A stretch of 64,000 nucleotides of DNA from Macquaria australasica. Taxonomy: Eukaryota > Chordata > Actinopteri > Centrarchiformes > Percichthyidae. The position numbers and the translations under genes are program-made. The notes beneath the pieces are model-generated. The model had not been told where the DNA came from, ran no database searches, and saw only the letters and a program-made list of their open reading frames with translations. The stretch covers positions 124,001-188,000 of the forward strand of contig SEMN01000596.1 in assembly GCA_005408345.1 (NCBI GenBank). The letters are read 5' to 3'. Positions 24,680-36,095 of this stretch are shown here, piece by piece. Positions within the stretch are counted from its first letter, which is position 1. Each line of letters opens with the position of its first letter.

Positions 24680-27202
24680 ATGTCAGGACGACAGAACAGC
24701 GATAATCCCGAGACTTTGTTTTCATTTGAGCTTTTGGTGGAATATATCCGAATCGAGAAAGAAAGTAAAGTTTCCGACGAGCTGGCTCTCGGAGTGCGGC
24801 TGCTGGATTTCCCGACGCTTCTCGTTTATCAGCCTCAACAGAGCAGCGGTGGCGTTAACCAACAAGAACATCGCGGAAAGGGTCAGCAGGGAGAATACGC
24901 CTTCAACAGAGGCAAGTCTTGCCTCTTCAAAATGAACCTGAACTCACTGCACACGCATCTATCTGACACCCCTCTCTATGCTATGGTGCTGGATGTGAAA
25001 GAGGAGATCCCCAAACTAGTCGGGACCTCACTCATCTCCCTGGCTGAAGTGATGGACAGAATCAGGCAGGATGTGACTGAACATGGTGCTTCTGCTCCCT
25101 CGTCTCATGGTGAAAGGGGACTTGTTGGTATTTGCAACCTAGCGGGGGAGAGAATTGGATCAATTTCCCTGACTTATAAACTGCTGTGTCTGGGATCTAG
25201 TTTACTGCCACATATCACAGAAAGGAGGGGTCTGAAAAGCACCAGTGTACATGGAGGGCAACATGTACAAGAAAGCATCATGGAGAAAAACAAATCTACA
25301 GAATTATTGCCTCGTGACCGCGGGAACGTCTCTTCACCTACACTGGACACGTCTGACGTTAGCAGAAACATCCAAAACAGCAAACCATCAAACGAGAATA
25401 CCTTGATAACTGAAGATAAACAGGACAGTGCTGTTCGTGTTGCCATGCAGACAAGAAGCCAAATGCCGCAGACACTCAAAGAAACTGAAAACAGTTTTGA
25501 AGAAGATTTAACCATATTCTGTCCGCCACACCTTTTCTACAATAATTCGGAGGAAAAAAGCAAAAATGAAGGAGGGGATTTCAAATTACTGAATCTAGAC
25601 TCAGACTTTACATTTGAAGACACATACTCAGAGGAAGAAACGGACGGAAATAAAACTGAAGGTACAAGTACTCCCATGATGGGCCAGAGAGTAAGGCATG
25701 ATGTAAAAATGTCAAGAAACCAAGAAACATGTGTGGTGACTCCAAATGTCCTCGGGGAAGCTTTGCGGCAGTTGCCTCTACTAAATGCTCTTCTTGTTGA
25801 GCTGTCACAGTTGAATGACCAGAACCCACACCAGCCCTTGTCTATTCATCCCAGTCTAGCTTGGATTTACAGGCCTGCTTCCACAGAGCCTTCAGATGGG
25901 CACGGAAACGCAGCACGAAAGGCGCAAACCAAATCGTCGCAGAAGAACAGATGGGGGGCTAGCCCCCATTTAAAACATTTACATTCCCCCAGAAACTGTT
26001 CTACACCAGTAGTTAGGCCTGCATCTGCAAAAGTGAAAGACAAACAAGAAGAGGCTTTGATTGAGAGTAAAAGCTCCAGTACATCTCCTAGGAAGAAGCT
26101 TGTGTATGGTACAACTAAAACATTTAATCTAAGGCTGAAGCAAATTTCTCCTCTTAAAGTAAAACGCCGTGAATGCATGGACTTGATACAGAATGAAACA
26201 CAGTCAAGTAAAGGAAAGACAAAGTCAAGTAATAAGATCACAAAGTCCAGCAAAAGGAAATCAGTATTAAATCAGAGCTCCAGTCTGAATGAAAATATTG
26301 AGACAATGATAGAAAGCATCACAGTGGACTCTGCACTACAAGAAACAATCACACTAAAAAACAAAAACCTGCAAGGGAAAGGTCATGGTAAGCAAGACGG
26401 AGACTCTCCGAGAATTTCAGAAAAACCTTCCCTTTCTGAAAGAGGCTTGAAATGTATTCACATCCCCAGTGTGGATAGTGACAATGTTGCTCAAAAAAAG
26501 AACGAGCATCACAGTGAATCAAATCAATCACAGTCTGAATCAGGCAGGCACAGAGAGAAAATTGAATCTTCAGGAAGCAGCAGACGCAGCAGCCCAAAAT
26601 CTTCATTTTCAGACTCCAGCGGGGAAGGAAACGAGGAGGCAGACTACGCTGATGACTTTAACAGTCTTGAGCCCAGCGATGCCTACTCTCCTGACCCCGT
26701 GAGTAGCCCAGAGCCCTCCAGAGCCAAGACTCCCAAGTCTCCTGTTCGCCCTGACTTCTGCAACTCTAACTCTGAAGGTTTCCAGAAGAGAGCAGTCCTC
26801 CCTGTGCCCGTCAAAGCCCCCAGCTCTCCACAGCGCGCTCTGAGGGGTACACGCATCATCCGACCTCGGACCCACGCCTCGGCCCTCAGCTTTTCCTCCG
26901 ATGATGGTGACAGCGACGGGTCGGCTTCCTTACAAACCATATGCTCCAGAAAACAGATGACAGAGTGTAGTAGAGTGGAAAGGAGCTCTGGCGCTGAGAG
27001 TTTCATATCATCAAGAGGGCAAAGGAGCGAGTCAACCAAGAACATCGGCCCAGTTCAGGGATTTTCTGCAGATTCGATATCCTCCTTTGAACCACAGGAG
27101 GCAGAGGAACTGGAGGATGAGCTTGGCTCTCTGGATTTCAGAAAGGAGTATCAGCATATCTCTAAGCTAGTGGCCAATAAACTCCCCGGTTACACTATGT
27201 GA
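24680..27202 (+). CDS. map10: Microtubule-associated protein 10, single exon
   Basis: An 840-residue intronless frame. In mammals MAP10 (KIAA1383) is a single-coding-exon protein of about 900 aa that binds and stabilises microtubules and localises to the spindle midzone and midbody, acting in cytokinesis. Here residues ~12-180 form the conserved N-terminal half (LFSFELLVEYIRIE, then YAFNRGKSCLFKMNL and LYAMVLDVKEEIPKLVG). The family signature is at residues 390-397, HPSLAWIY, which corresponds to the HPHLAWLY domain. After it come a basic, Ser/Lys-rich region (~410-560), a Ser/Asp-rich segment (DYADDFNSLEPSDAYSPD, ~655) and a conserved end, LVANKLPGYTM. The ATG has A at -3 (GTCAGGATG). The next gene on the same strand is ntpcr, as in human, which supports the name. 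No frame damage is seen. Confidence 0.93.
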   Translation: MSGRQNSDNPETLFSFELLVEYIRIEKESKVSDELALGVRLLDFPTLLVYQPQQSSGGVNQQEHRGKGQQGEYAFNRGKSCLFKMNLNSLHTHLSDTPLYAMVLDVKEEIPKLVGTSLISLAEVMDRIRQDVTEHGASAPSSHGERGLVGICNLAGERIGSISLTYKLLCLGSSLLPHITERRGLKSTSVHGGQHVQESIMEKNKSTELLPRDRGNVSSPTLDTSDVSRNIQNSKPSNENTLITEDKQDSAVRVAMQTRSQMPQTLKETENSFEEDLTIFCPPHLFYNNSEEKSKNEGGDFKLLNLDSDFTFEDTYSEEETDGNKTEGTSTPMMGQRVRHDVKMSRNQETCVVTPNVLGEALRQLPLLNALLVELSQLNDQNPHQPLSIHPSLAWIYRPASTEPSDGHGNAARKAQTKSSQKNRWGASPHLKHLHSPRNCSTPVVRPASAKVKDKQEEALIESKSSSTSPRKKLVYGTTKTFNLRLKQISPLKVKRRECMDLIQNETQSSKGKTKSSNKITKSSKRKSVLNQSSSLNENIETMIESITVDSALQETITLKNKNLQGKGHGKQDGDSPRISEKPSLSERGLKCIHIPSVDSDNVAQKKNEHHSESNQSQSESGRHREKIESSGSSRRSSPKSSFSDSSGEGNEEADYADDFNSLEPSDAYSPDPVSSPEPSRAKTPKSPVRPDFCNSNSEGFQKRAVLPVPVKAPSSPQRALRGTRIIRPRTHASALSFSSDDGDSDGSASLQTICSRKQMTECSRVERSSGAESFISSRGQRSESTKNIGPVQGFSADSISSFEPQEAEELEDELGSLDFRKEYQHISKLVANKLPGYTM

Positions 27203-27336
27203 AGGAAAAAATAAATAAATCAAGGCTACACTATTTCCCTTAAGTGAAACAGATGTGTAGTAGTATTGTACTGTACACATCTAGCAAATGTGTAATTGTG
27301 TAAGTTTTCCTTTCAGTAAGGATGTCAACCATTTTG

Positions 27337-27342
27337 AATAAA
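27337..27342 (+). terminator. map10 polyadenylation signal
   Basis: AATAAA 135 bases after the stop codon, followed by a GT-rich stretch (CTTTTTGTGG). Overlapping weaker AATAAA copies lie right after the stop. Confidence 0.6.
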
Positions 27343-27764
27343 GACAAGCTTTTTGTGGAAATAAGGTGACGATTTCACATCTTAATCACTCAGTTAATAC
27401 TAGGCTATGGACATTTGCATAACGTGTTGGACCATGAGTCTTTTAGTAACATATAAGAGGATGGAAAATCTCTATGCGTGCCATTTATGCAAATCATTTT
27501 AATTTATAAGCTCTCGTTTCCAGTAGTTGTCGCAAGCTGAAAATCTCAGAGAGCTCCTGGGGCAGCTCCTGATTTCAGGGTATTTCCTTTAAATACCACC
27601 TGCTACTTTACATTTGTCCCTTTATATTATTTGAGATGCAAATCAGAGACGGCTATTTCATTCATTTTCAAACTGGTGTGCTGTGTTTTGCGTGACACAG
27701 ATGTGTTTAAGATTTCTTTTTTAGTGTTTGTGTTTCAGTGGGACAACTGAACCTTACTCATTTG

Positions 27765-28220
27765 CAGTGGTGGAAATGTATTATTACTCGGGTACTGTAA
27801 TCAAGTAGAATTCTAAGGTACTTGTACTTTGAGTATTTCAGTTTTATGTTACTTTATAATTATACTCAATTACATGTCATAGGGAACTACTGTACTTTTT
27901 ACTGTACTATATTTATTTGACAGCTCTAATACTGCAGATTAACATATTAAAAAATCTACATTAAGCAATGAACAGCATTGTTATACAATAACAACACAGA
28001 TATGTACACAAAAATACATAGCGTAATAGTTAAGAGTAAAAATAATTCATCCTCGACTGGCTTTGCATTGCTGCTTACACTTGCATTATGCACTGTGCAT
28101 TAGTAATATTAGTACAAATAAAATATTGTAAAACACTGACTGAATATTTTGGAGTATTTGTACACAGTGGTACGGCTCCTTTTACGTAAGTAAAGCATAT
28201 AAATACTTATTTTACCGCTG
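27765..28220. mobile_element. AGTGGTGGAAA-type teleost repeat, full-length-looking
   Basis: Begins CAGTGGTGGAAATG and ends ATAAATACTTATTTTACCGCTG. Inside are the familiar phrases GGTACTTGTACTTTGAGTATTT, ACTTTTTACTGTACTATATTTATTTGACAGC and TTACGTAAGTAAAG. I recognise this as a very abundant non-autonomous fish element. It fills most of the space between map10 and ntpcr. Right-end decay is visible. Confidence 0.85.
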
Positions 28221-28447
28221 CTAATTCGTAAAGTACGGCTCGTGTTTTCATCACACAACTAAATAATGTCTGGTTTTCACAGTTGACTCTTTTTACCGAA
28301 ATATTTGAAGGTTATACATTAGACCTCGTTTAACTAGTGCCTTTACACTGAAGTTGAATTTGCTCGTTAAATATTCTAAATCCTCGAGAAAGTTGCTGCC
28401 TTTCACAAAATAAAGTTCACTAGTCTTTGTCTGGCCTAGTGCCTACC

Positions 28448-28456
28448 GCGCATGCG
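28448..28456 (+). promoter_or_regulatory. NRF1-type site in the ntpcr promoter
   Basis: GCGCATGCG, the core of the palindromic NRF1 motif (TGCGCATGCGCA), 56 bases before the ntpcr ATG. It is typical of TATA-less housekeeping and mitochondrial-gene promoters. The same bases contain an upstream in-frame ATG. Confidence 0.5.
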
Positions 28457-28511
28457 TCGACTCGATGTGTACGGAAGAGCTGTGGCAGCATGTCGAAGGG
28501 AGTCGAGTGAG

Positions 28512-30828
28512 ATGTTGAAACACGTTTTTCTGACAGGACCTCCAGGTAACACTTCGCATGTGTCCGGTGTTGTTGAAGTTAAAGCCGCTGTAAATACAGA
28601 CCAGTCAGTCAGCTATCCTAACCCAGAGTCCCGGTCAGTAGACGCTGAAAGTTAGCTTGTTGTGTTGCTATTTTTGTCCGGATAATATCGCATTTTACTG
28701 GTAACGTTTTATGGTAGCTAGGTGTTTTTGCTATTCCTTTAACTCCCCACAGAGATAAAGAGACGGTCATATAAACATTTCCATCTTTAATAGTATTTTG
28801 ACAGGTTTTGAGTCGATGTGACTCAATAATTTCTATTCAAAGATATATTGGTTTAACGTTACATACAATAGTAGACTGAGAACATTGATTAAGGAGTAAG
28901 GATGCCAACATCACTAATGCATGGATTAAACATATCCTAACATTTTACAGTAAGGCACTGTACCCCAGGTTTAAATGATGATACTGTCCCTTGTTGTGCT
29001 TACAGGTGTGGGGAAAACCACTCTGGTCCAGAAAGCCTGTGAAGCTTTAGTGTCATCAGGAGTGGGAGTTGAAGGGTTTTACACAGAGGAGGTCAGGGAG
29101 GGAGGCCGGAGAGTCGGCTTTGATGTAGTCACAGTGACAGGAGAGAGGGGCCACCTGTCCAGAATCAGGTAGCAGGCTTGTCATCCTATCCAAATCGAAC
29201 TGCCTGCTCTCTTTTATCATGCTGTTTTTAGTGACTGTCATCTTATTTTAACTTACAGGGGCGTTCCCGGTCCATCTCATGGCAGACGGGAATACACAGT
29301 TGGGCAGTATGTGGTTGACTTGCCTTCATTTGAAAACCTGGCTCTCCCCCTCTTCAAAAACGTAAGACAGCGGCACATGCTTTTTACACTCACCCTCATC
29401 AATAGATCGCAGTAAGCAAAACGCTCCCTTTATTCCCCACTTAACAAATCATCAAACCTTTGATTTTCTCAGAATTGATGGAATAATTGGAAGCCTGCAA
29501 ACACGTAAATTCCAGAGTGACATTTTTAGTGTTGGTGGTGCCGTCTGGCTGTCACTGACCGTGATTAATCTGGCATGTAAAGTGAGCCTGGAGTGACGCC
29601 TACACATGTGCTGTAAAGGAAGGTGTCTATGCCCTGGCGTCACATATTCCACTTTCATCTCACTTGAAGCGTCTCTGTAATAACGGCAGATCATCCGTTG
29701 CGTGTAACATGCAGACACTGTGCCAGGCATACTATCAGTATGTCAGTGAGATTCGCATACATGAGACATTAGCATGATGAGCTTTTCCCACATGTTAGAT
29801 GAGCCACATGGCCACCAATGAAGCCTATTTAATCTTTTTATTAATATATGTCCAAACCGAACTAGTTTCCTTCCATTTCTAAATTGTAACTAACATCAAG
29901 CATACATTTATGCATGCATTGACCGTTCTCTTGCTTAATGCTGACTGTTCTCCCGTCTCCAGGTGGGGGCAGCAGATGGGGGCAGCAGGAGGGTGTTTGT
30001 CATTGACGAGATTGGCAAAATGGAACTCTTCAGCCAGTCGTTCATCAGGTCGGTGAGACAGACCTTAGATAGCTCCTCCTGCACCATCCTGGGCACCATC
30101 CCCATCCCCAAGGGCAAACCGCTGGGTCTCGTGGAAGAGGTGCGGAGCAGGAGGGATGTCAAGGTCTTCACGGTGAGTACAAACATTTGCACACTCTCTG
30201 GGACAAAAAGAGATATTTAGGTCAGTTTAGGAGCTTTTAATTCCCACAATAGCTGTAGGACAGTGTTTACACTGTATCCACTTGGTCTTAGGAGGGCAGT
30301 CAGTCTGCTCACTAATGCAGAAGGGGCATGCCCTCCATTATCCCTCTCCTATAGCAGGATTAACTCTAAATCATGCGTGACTGATTCAACAACAAAGGGT
30401 GGTCTCAAATGTCAAAATAATTTATCACGGAAGACTCAGTTATGGATATTGTCATGCAAAGTACTCACTACGCTGGGGTAGTATATATCAAGTTATTATA
30501 ACAAGGTTATGAGGCAGAATAAACATTTTTGTCCAACATATGATTTGTAATTTCACTTATAAGACAGTGGGTCAGAGATTAGGTGTTTACAACATGTGGT
30601 TGGATAATCTCAAAGTGGACACTGTCTCCTCTGAGGCTTAGATCCTAGAGTTATTTATCTTTGGCAGCACGGGTTGTATAATTTTACACTATCTGCAGAC
30701 TGCCTCCTTGCCATCTTTAATGATTTTTGCTTATTTCTTTTCCCACTTAGGTGTCCAAGGAAAACAGAAATGCTATTCTACAGGACATTTTAGCAACACT
30801 ACAACATTGTCTAAAACATACAACCTGA
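28512..30828 (+). CDS. ntpcr: Cancer-related nucleoside-triphosphatase (NTPCR), five exons
   Basis: Coding exons 28,512-28,545; 29,006-29,168; 29,259-29,361; 29,963-30,172; 30,751-30,828. The joins are in phase and give 195 aa (human protein 190 aa). NTPCR is a P-loop enzyme of the THEP1 family that hydrolyses NTPs to NDPs. The Walker A motif GPPGVGKTT is split by intron 1 after GPP. FYTEEVREGGRRVGFDVV and GQYVVDL are family blocks. Walker B is VFVIDEIGKMELFS at the start of exon 4, followed by LGTIPIPKGKPLGLVEE and DVKVFTVSKENR across the last junction. All introns are GT-AG. The chosen ATG gives MLKHVFLTGPPG, matching the mammalian start; an in-frame ATG at 28,452 would add 20 residues. Exon 5 and the stop (TGA at 30,826) fit a short C-terminus. 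Candidate AATAAA signals lie at 31,506 and 31,834. Confidence 0.93.
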
Positions 30829-32562
30829 TACGGAGATTCAGAGCCGCTAAAACGGAAAAACTGCAGTTCGTGTGTGTTTTTGTGCTGACAAGTTTTATTT
30901 GTGTCAGTGCATATACAGTACACACAGCCCGACTATTCACGCTTGATAACAGGGTTGTGACCTGACCTGAAGGGTATACCTAGCTGCTGGAAGAGTTAGT
31001 GTGTCACATGCATGTATTTATGTACACAATTCATTTTTTTTCTTTCTCATACAGCCTCAAAATGGATTGCACGCTGAATAATTGATTGTGAGATGGAGCA
31101 CAGCGGGGGAATTGTTCAGTTAGTGTGTAAATACCCCGTGCTCTCACAGTCAAAAACTGCTAGTCCTCAAAACAGCCCTGTTTTTATTTTTTATTTTGCT
31201 GTTGGTCTCATAGAAACTCCGACAGGCTTTCCTCATTAGTGTTTAATATTAATTTGTTCATAAGGACAAGTGGTGCTATCTGCAAACAATGCCGTGCTTC
31301 TGTTTATTCGTTTAGTTCTTTGCCAATACTTTCATGGTTTATTCATCCACTAGCATGAACAAAAAAAAAGAAAAAGAAACAATTGTTGTCTTTCAACAAC
31401 AAGATTGTTTTTCTATGGCATTCATTTCTTATATTTAAAGATGGAAAGTGTTAATTTGTTCAGTAGTTACGAATGTTCAGTCTTGTTTCCATATTCAGAA
31501 GTACAAATAAACATGCTTCACCTTGGTTTCTGGGATTTTATGCTCCATCCTGTGAGATAAAGGAATCTCTATCAATGTGCAGTCAGATTACATTAAAGGA
31601 TAAAAAGTGTGATGGGATTTTTGAGATGTCAGAGTACATTTATGAAGGATTTATTCCAATGGTACAGTTAAAAAGAGGTCTTTGAAGGGTTTAACAGCTA
31701 TAGAACGAGACATGTCAAACTTAAAGAAAATTGAAGCCCTCTGTGACTGTCAACAAACAGCTGCCATTTAAATCTGCCACGTTAATACTTTTAGCTAGAT
31801 TGCACTTGTTTAAGACAAAGTGGCTATATTCTTAATAAATGTAGGTTTATTAGGAATCGGTGAAGTACGTTTTTAGAGACTAAAGTAGCTCAAGAACTTT
31901 CAAGGTTCATGAGTTTGTCTATACTTCAGATCAGTTCACTGACTGCGTGAGCTCCAAAGTCTGGCACCTGTATCAAGGTTTTTAATAGAAACCCTCTGGC
32001 AAAGATATTTGTTTCAACACCAAAGCATCTTCAGGTCATTTCAAAGTGAAAATACATGGAAGGCTTTTTTGGCTTTTTTTTTTAATACAGCTGAGCTTAT
32101 AAAACTGATGTAACCTGTCAGTTTGGCTGCAGAGAGAGCTGCCAGCTGTGATCTGCGTCAGACATGCTGCTGTGCCAGCATCTGTTCTGCAGCCACAACT
32201 GACATACCTCTGGATCACCTGGCACCAACAGTCGCTGAATTGGCTTCAAAGTCAACATCGCAATGGTCGTATTTTTTTTTTAACTAACATGGAAATATGA
32301 CGTTGCATTGTTATTGTAGGCGCAGATTTCACAGGCAATTAGAGTTGATGGTATGGTTCATGGTAGGGCAAGCCAAGCAGCGCTGCTGAAGGGGCTGGCT
32401 CTCCTGATTGGAAGGTGATCCTCAGCACCCTGCAGCAGGGCAGCAGATGGGTTATGTAACAGTGACAAAGACCTTGCCAGTTTTACCAGCTAAATAGTGT
32501 GTGTGTGTGTATGTGGATGCAAGTGTTGACCATATTGTCATATTATGGGCATATAATCACAA

Positions 32563-33032
32563 CAGTGATTCCCAGCCAGGGGTACTTTGCAGTCCAGGGG
32601 ATACCTGGAAAGATAGTGGAGTAGCTCAATGAATTTTGAAAAATAGAAATCAAACATTTGGTTTCTTTTATTTGAATGTTAATTTATTTGAGTAAATATC
32701 CTCATATTGAGTCAGCTGTAACACCTGAGCATCACGTGTTAAGAGTGCGTGAAAACGAGCAAGGAAGCAGAGAAGTTGTAACAGTTAGCTTAAAGTGATG
32801 ATAAATGGTTAAAATAGATAATAGCTAAAAAACAGTTGAAAACTGTTTATCATAACTTGTTGAAACTTATTGAAATAGACAGTAGTAGTAGTAGTAATGG
32901 ATAAATTATGAAATAGCTCAAAGTAATGTATGAATGGTTAAATAGATGGATAAACAGTTTAAATAGTTTTCTAAAAGTAACTGATAAATGTTTGTGGGAA
33001 TACGTCTGACAAAAAGAAGTTGGGAACCACTG
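32563..33032. mobile_element. hAT-like non-autonomous element, ~470 bp
   Basis: Left end CAGTGATTCCCAGCC; right end AGTTGGGAACCACTG. The ends are inverted copies (CAGTGRTTCCCARC). The interior contains GGGGTACTTTGCAGTCCAGGGG and repetitive AAATAGATAA/GATAAATGGTTA phrases, with no open frame. It shares its ends with the element at 10.8-11.06 kb. Confidence 0.75.
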
Positions 33033-33502
33033 ATTTACAGTATCATGATGTTTATGAAATGTTCCATATCATAACGCCAACACAGTAAATAAAGCCATAA
33101 AGAGGATTATTTATTATTTTTTGCACAGAAGAGAAACCCTTTCCATTCTCCATTTTCTGGTTGTGTTATACAGACATGTGGTCATCATGCTTGCTGTTTT
33201 ACATTGTAAACACCACGGGTTTGTTCATACATAACCATTGTGCAGCTGTAACAATTGGATACACTGTCAGGGGACTTGAATGTATTGATGCGTCCTAAGC
33301 AGGAGGAGTGTTGCGTGAAAAGCCATATAGAATAGCTTGAATGAATATGAAGTGAATTAATATCCATATCGCAGAGATGCATTCGCACCATATCTGCGGG
33401 ACAGATGTCTATGTGGCACCCTGTACCCTTTATCCCTCCACACATGGAGGACAGAGAAATGCAAGGAGCTTACCAACGATCCAGGACAAAAGGGAGCTTG
33501 CT

Positions 33503-33529
33503 GGTGGGAGGGAGGGAGGGAGGGAGGGG
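33503..33529. repeat. (GGGA)n G-rich microsatellite
   Basis: Six or so GGGA units followed by GGGGTGGTGG. There are at least four G-runs of three or more on the plus strand, so it could fold as a G-quadruplex. Confidence 0.8.
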
Positions 33530-35694
33530 TGGTGGATGGTGGGGAGCTGGTGCTTAGATGAGGACATTCTCCAGTTATATTGCACTTTGTGGTACCAGCC
33601 CAGGAGGCACAATGACAGCTGTAGAGGGGGGGACATATTATGATATATTGTCCGAGAAACCCTTGGCCAAAATGCCAAACCCAGCTGATGAAAATCTGAC
33701 ATATTGTTCAATTGACTACAAATTCACTGTTTATTTCCCAAGATGATCGTATGATTTATTGAAAGATGTGGAGCTAAAGCTTCTTAGCATCTGTGATGTC
33801 AGCATTCAGTGCCAAAGCCTGCACATGGTAAGTACTTAGCAATACTTCCTTAAATCAAGGTCATTTCTCAGCATGTACTGGGTATGTGAGTTCTCACAGT
33901 TTCTGCCACAAGGCTTTGCATGGCCCACAGGCATTGTGATTTCAGATATATTCCAAGAAAGCTATAATTGAGCTTTAATTCACCTCATTGTGCTATTGGG
34001 CATAACTAGGGTCCACTGAACAGGTGGGCAGTTAATGTCAAATGGGATCCGAAGGCTGTGGAAATTAAGCCATTTGATCTGGGTTCCACTCTGCTGCCCA
34101 CCACCGATGATTCCTAAACCACTCTCCCCATTACATCACTTTCATGGGCTCCCCGGGGCTGCTGGAGGCAGACAGCGTTGGGTTTCAAAGCCTGTGTCCG
34201 GGCCACTAGCACACCCCTCTGCAAGCCTACCTTTTGAGCCTGGGATCAAAGCTCAAAGAAGCACGAGAATGAAAATAAAGGAAAATCTTTGCATGATCTC
34301 AACAAATTTGTTCCTTTGCTATTCATAAAATTAGTTGCATTTATTATTTTCCAAAAACACTGACATAAATCTATACTTATTTTGATCTCATGGCTCAACT
34401 ATGATACTAAAGAGCAGCCACTAACATGTTCCCTGTAAAAATCAGTGATGTGTAAAGAGTCGTGCATCCTTCCAGAAGCAACATTTTCCATCAACAGCAG
34501 GGGAGGGGTCGAGGCCTGAGGTCATTCCTCTCCTGTTACACTACCTTGATAGTTTCTTGTGATCTCCGGATCTCTTTGAATGACTGTGGTAACCCCTGTG
34601 AGTCACTCTTTACTTGGCTACATAACAAAACCTGGACTTTACCTCACCTTTGGGAGGATTGTGTCATGTGGGCTGTTATTAGTGGTTAGACAGGGGAAAT
34701 GCAACAACCCAAGTGTGGAGAAGAGCGTGGGTGTTGTCTTTTGTGGTGCACGTCTCCATTGCCACACCATATAATCCCACACTCAGAGAGGAAGCCTCCA
34801 GAATGTGGTGACACACAAGCAGGGTGAGTGCATCACTGTCTCTGGTTGAATGCCCCAGAGCTGCGAAGGAAGCAGTAGGAGCTGTCAGCGGATGATATGG
34901 AGGTCAAAGGGCACAGAGGACACAAAGATCGGGGGCATGGTGATCAATCGATTGGCTGCTGCTGCGTTCCTCAGGGCCGCAAAGGATGTGGCTGTCATTC
35001 CAAACTTGACAGAGAGGAAAAACACACAAAAACTCTTTATTGTGGAGGGGAAAACCCAAATGTTTGTAGTCCATGCATATCAAGAAAATGGGTGCCATAT
35101 GTGCATGCAGCAACTACGTGAATTTACCAATCATATCCTGGATGTCATTGTGGATTACACTAATAACATATAGATCACTGCAGTGGCACATGTACATGAC
35201 TTGTATGGGGCTTTTGTATATAAACTGAACAAATGTAGGGTATATTTTGTAGTACTGTGAGAGCTTGAGTCACACAGCATTCGGCTTTATAGAGTCTCGA
35301 TAATGATTCACAGATTGCTGACCTGCCATGATTAATGCCTCTGCTGGATGCTTTTGACAAATTTGCACCACAAATGCGGAGCTTTTCGAGCAGTTTCCAT
35401 TCCATACACTACTGTAGCTGCTCTGTGCATGTGTGTATGCGTATGTGCATGCCAAGACCACGCTGTGACTTTTGGCAGGCTATATGAACTGAAAGGTGGT
35501 GCAGTGGTTCTGCCAAAACTTGATGCATCTTCTACCTTTGATTTTTTTGACATATGTGATAGTGCTGTGCCACAGTGTGTTTATAATGTGTTAATTGCAC
35601 TGACAATTGTTAGGCTGGTGGTTAAGGGGAGAAAAGGTGCACTGTTGCAGATGCAGCATGTATATAGTGTGATCTGAAGGTGTGCTGCATGGTA

Positions 35695-36095
35695 ACTAAC
35701 ATTTCAACTGCTGTCACTGCTAACACACCAACTGACGCTTCAACTATTAACAGTGCACATGCTCCAACTCTCTCTGGCGCTTCAGCTTAGACTTTGCGTT
35801 CACTTTTTACAGTTCATAAACATTTCTACTGCTTTCATTACTCTTTAAACGACAGTCCAGCTGCTTTTATATCACTTCAACACACAGTTCACTACTTTCA
35901 GTGCTTACATGCAAATCGATAATTCAACTGCCTACAGGGCTTTAACTTCAAATTAAAATTTCAAATGCTTTCAGCGATTACACCTCAACTGATTTCAACT
36001 GCTTTTGGCTCTTTCACTTCAAGACATTTCAATCCCTGACAGTGCTTACACTTAAACTGACACTGCTTTAATTGCTTAAACTTCAACTGCAACTC
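35695..36095. repeat. Degenerate minisatellite, CTTCAACTGC-type unit
   Basis: About 400 bp built from diverged units of roughly 30-40 bases. Each carries a TTCAACTG-like word plus CTTTCAGTGCTTACA-like text (for example near 35,705, 35,745, 35,900, 35,960, 35,995 and 36,080). The array is too decayed to give a clean period by eye. Confidence 0.65.

Noticed and set aside
25174..27045. Minus-strand frames opposite map10
   Set aside because: Antisense shadows of the map10 single exon.
35695..36095. Possible CRISPR-like array
   Set aside because: Units are irregular and diverged, with no constant repeat/unique spacer pattern, in a vertebrate genome. Decayed minisatellite instead.
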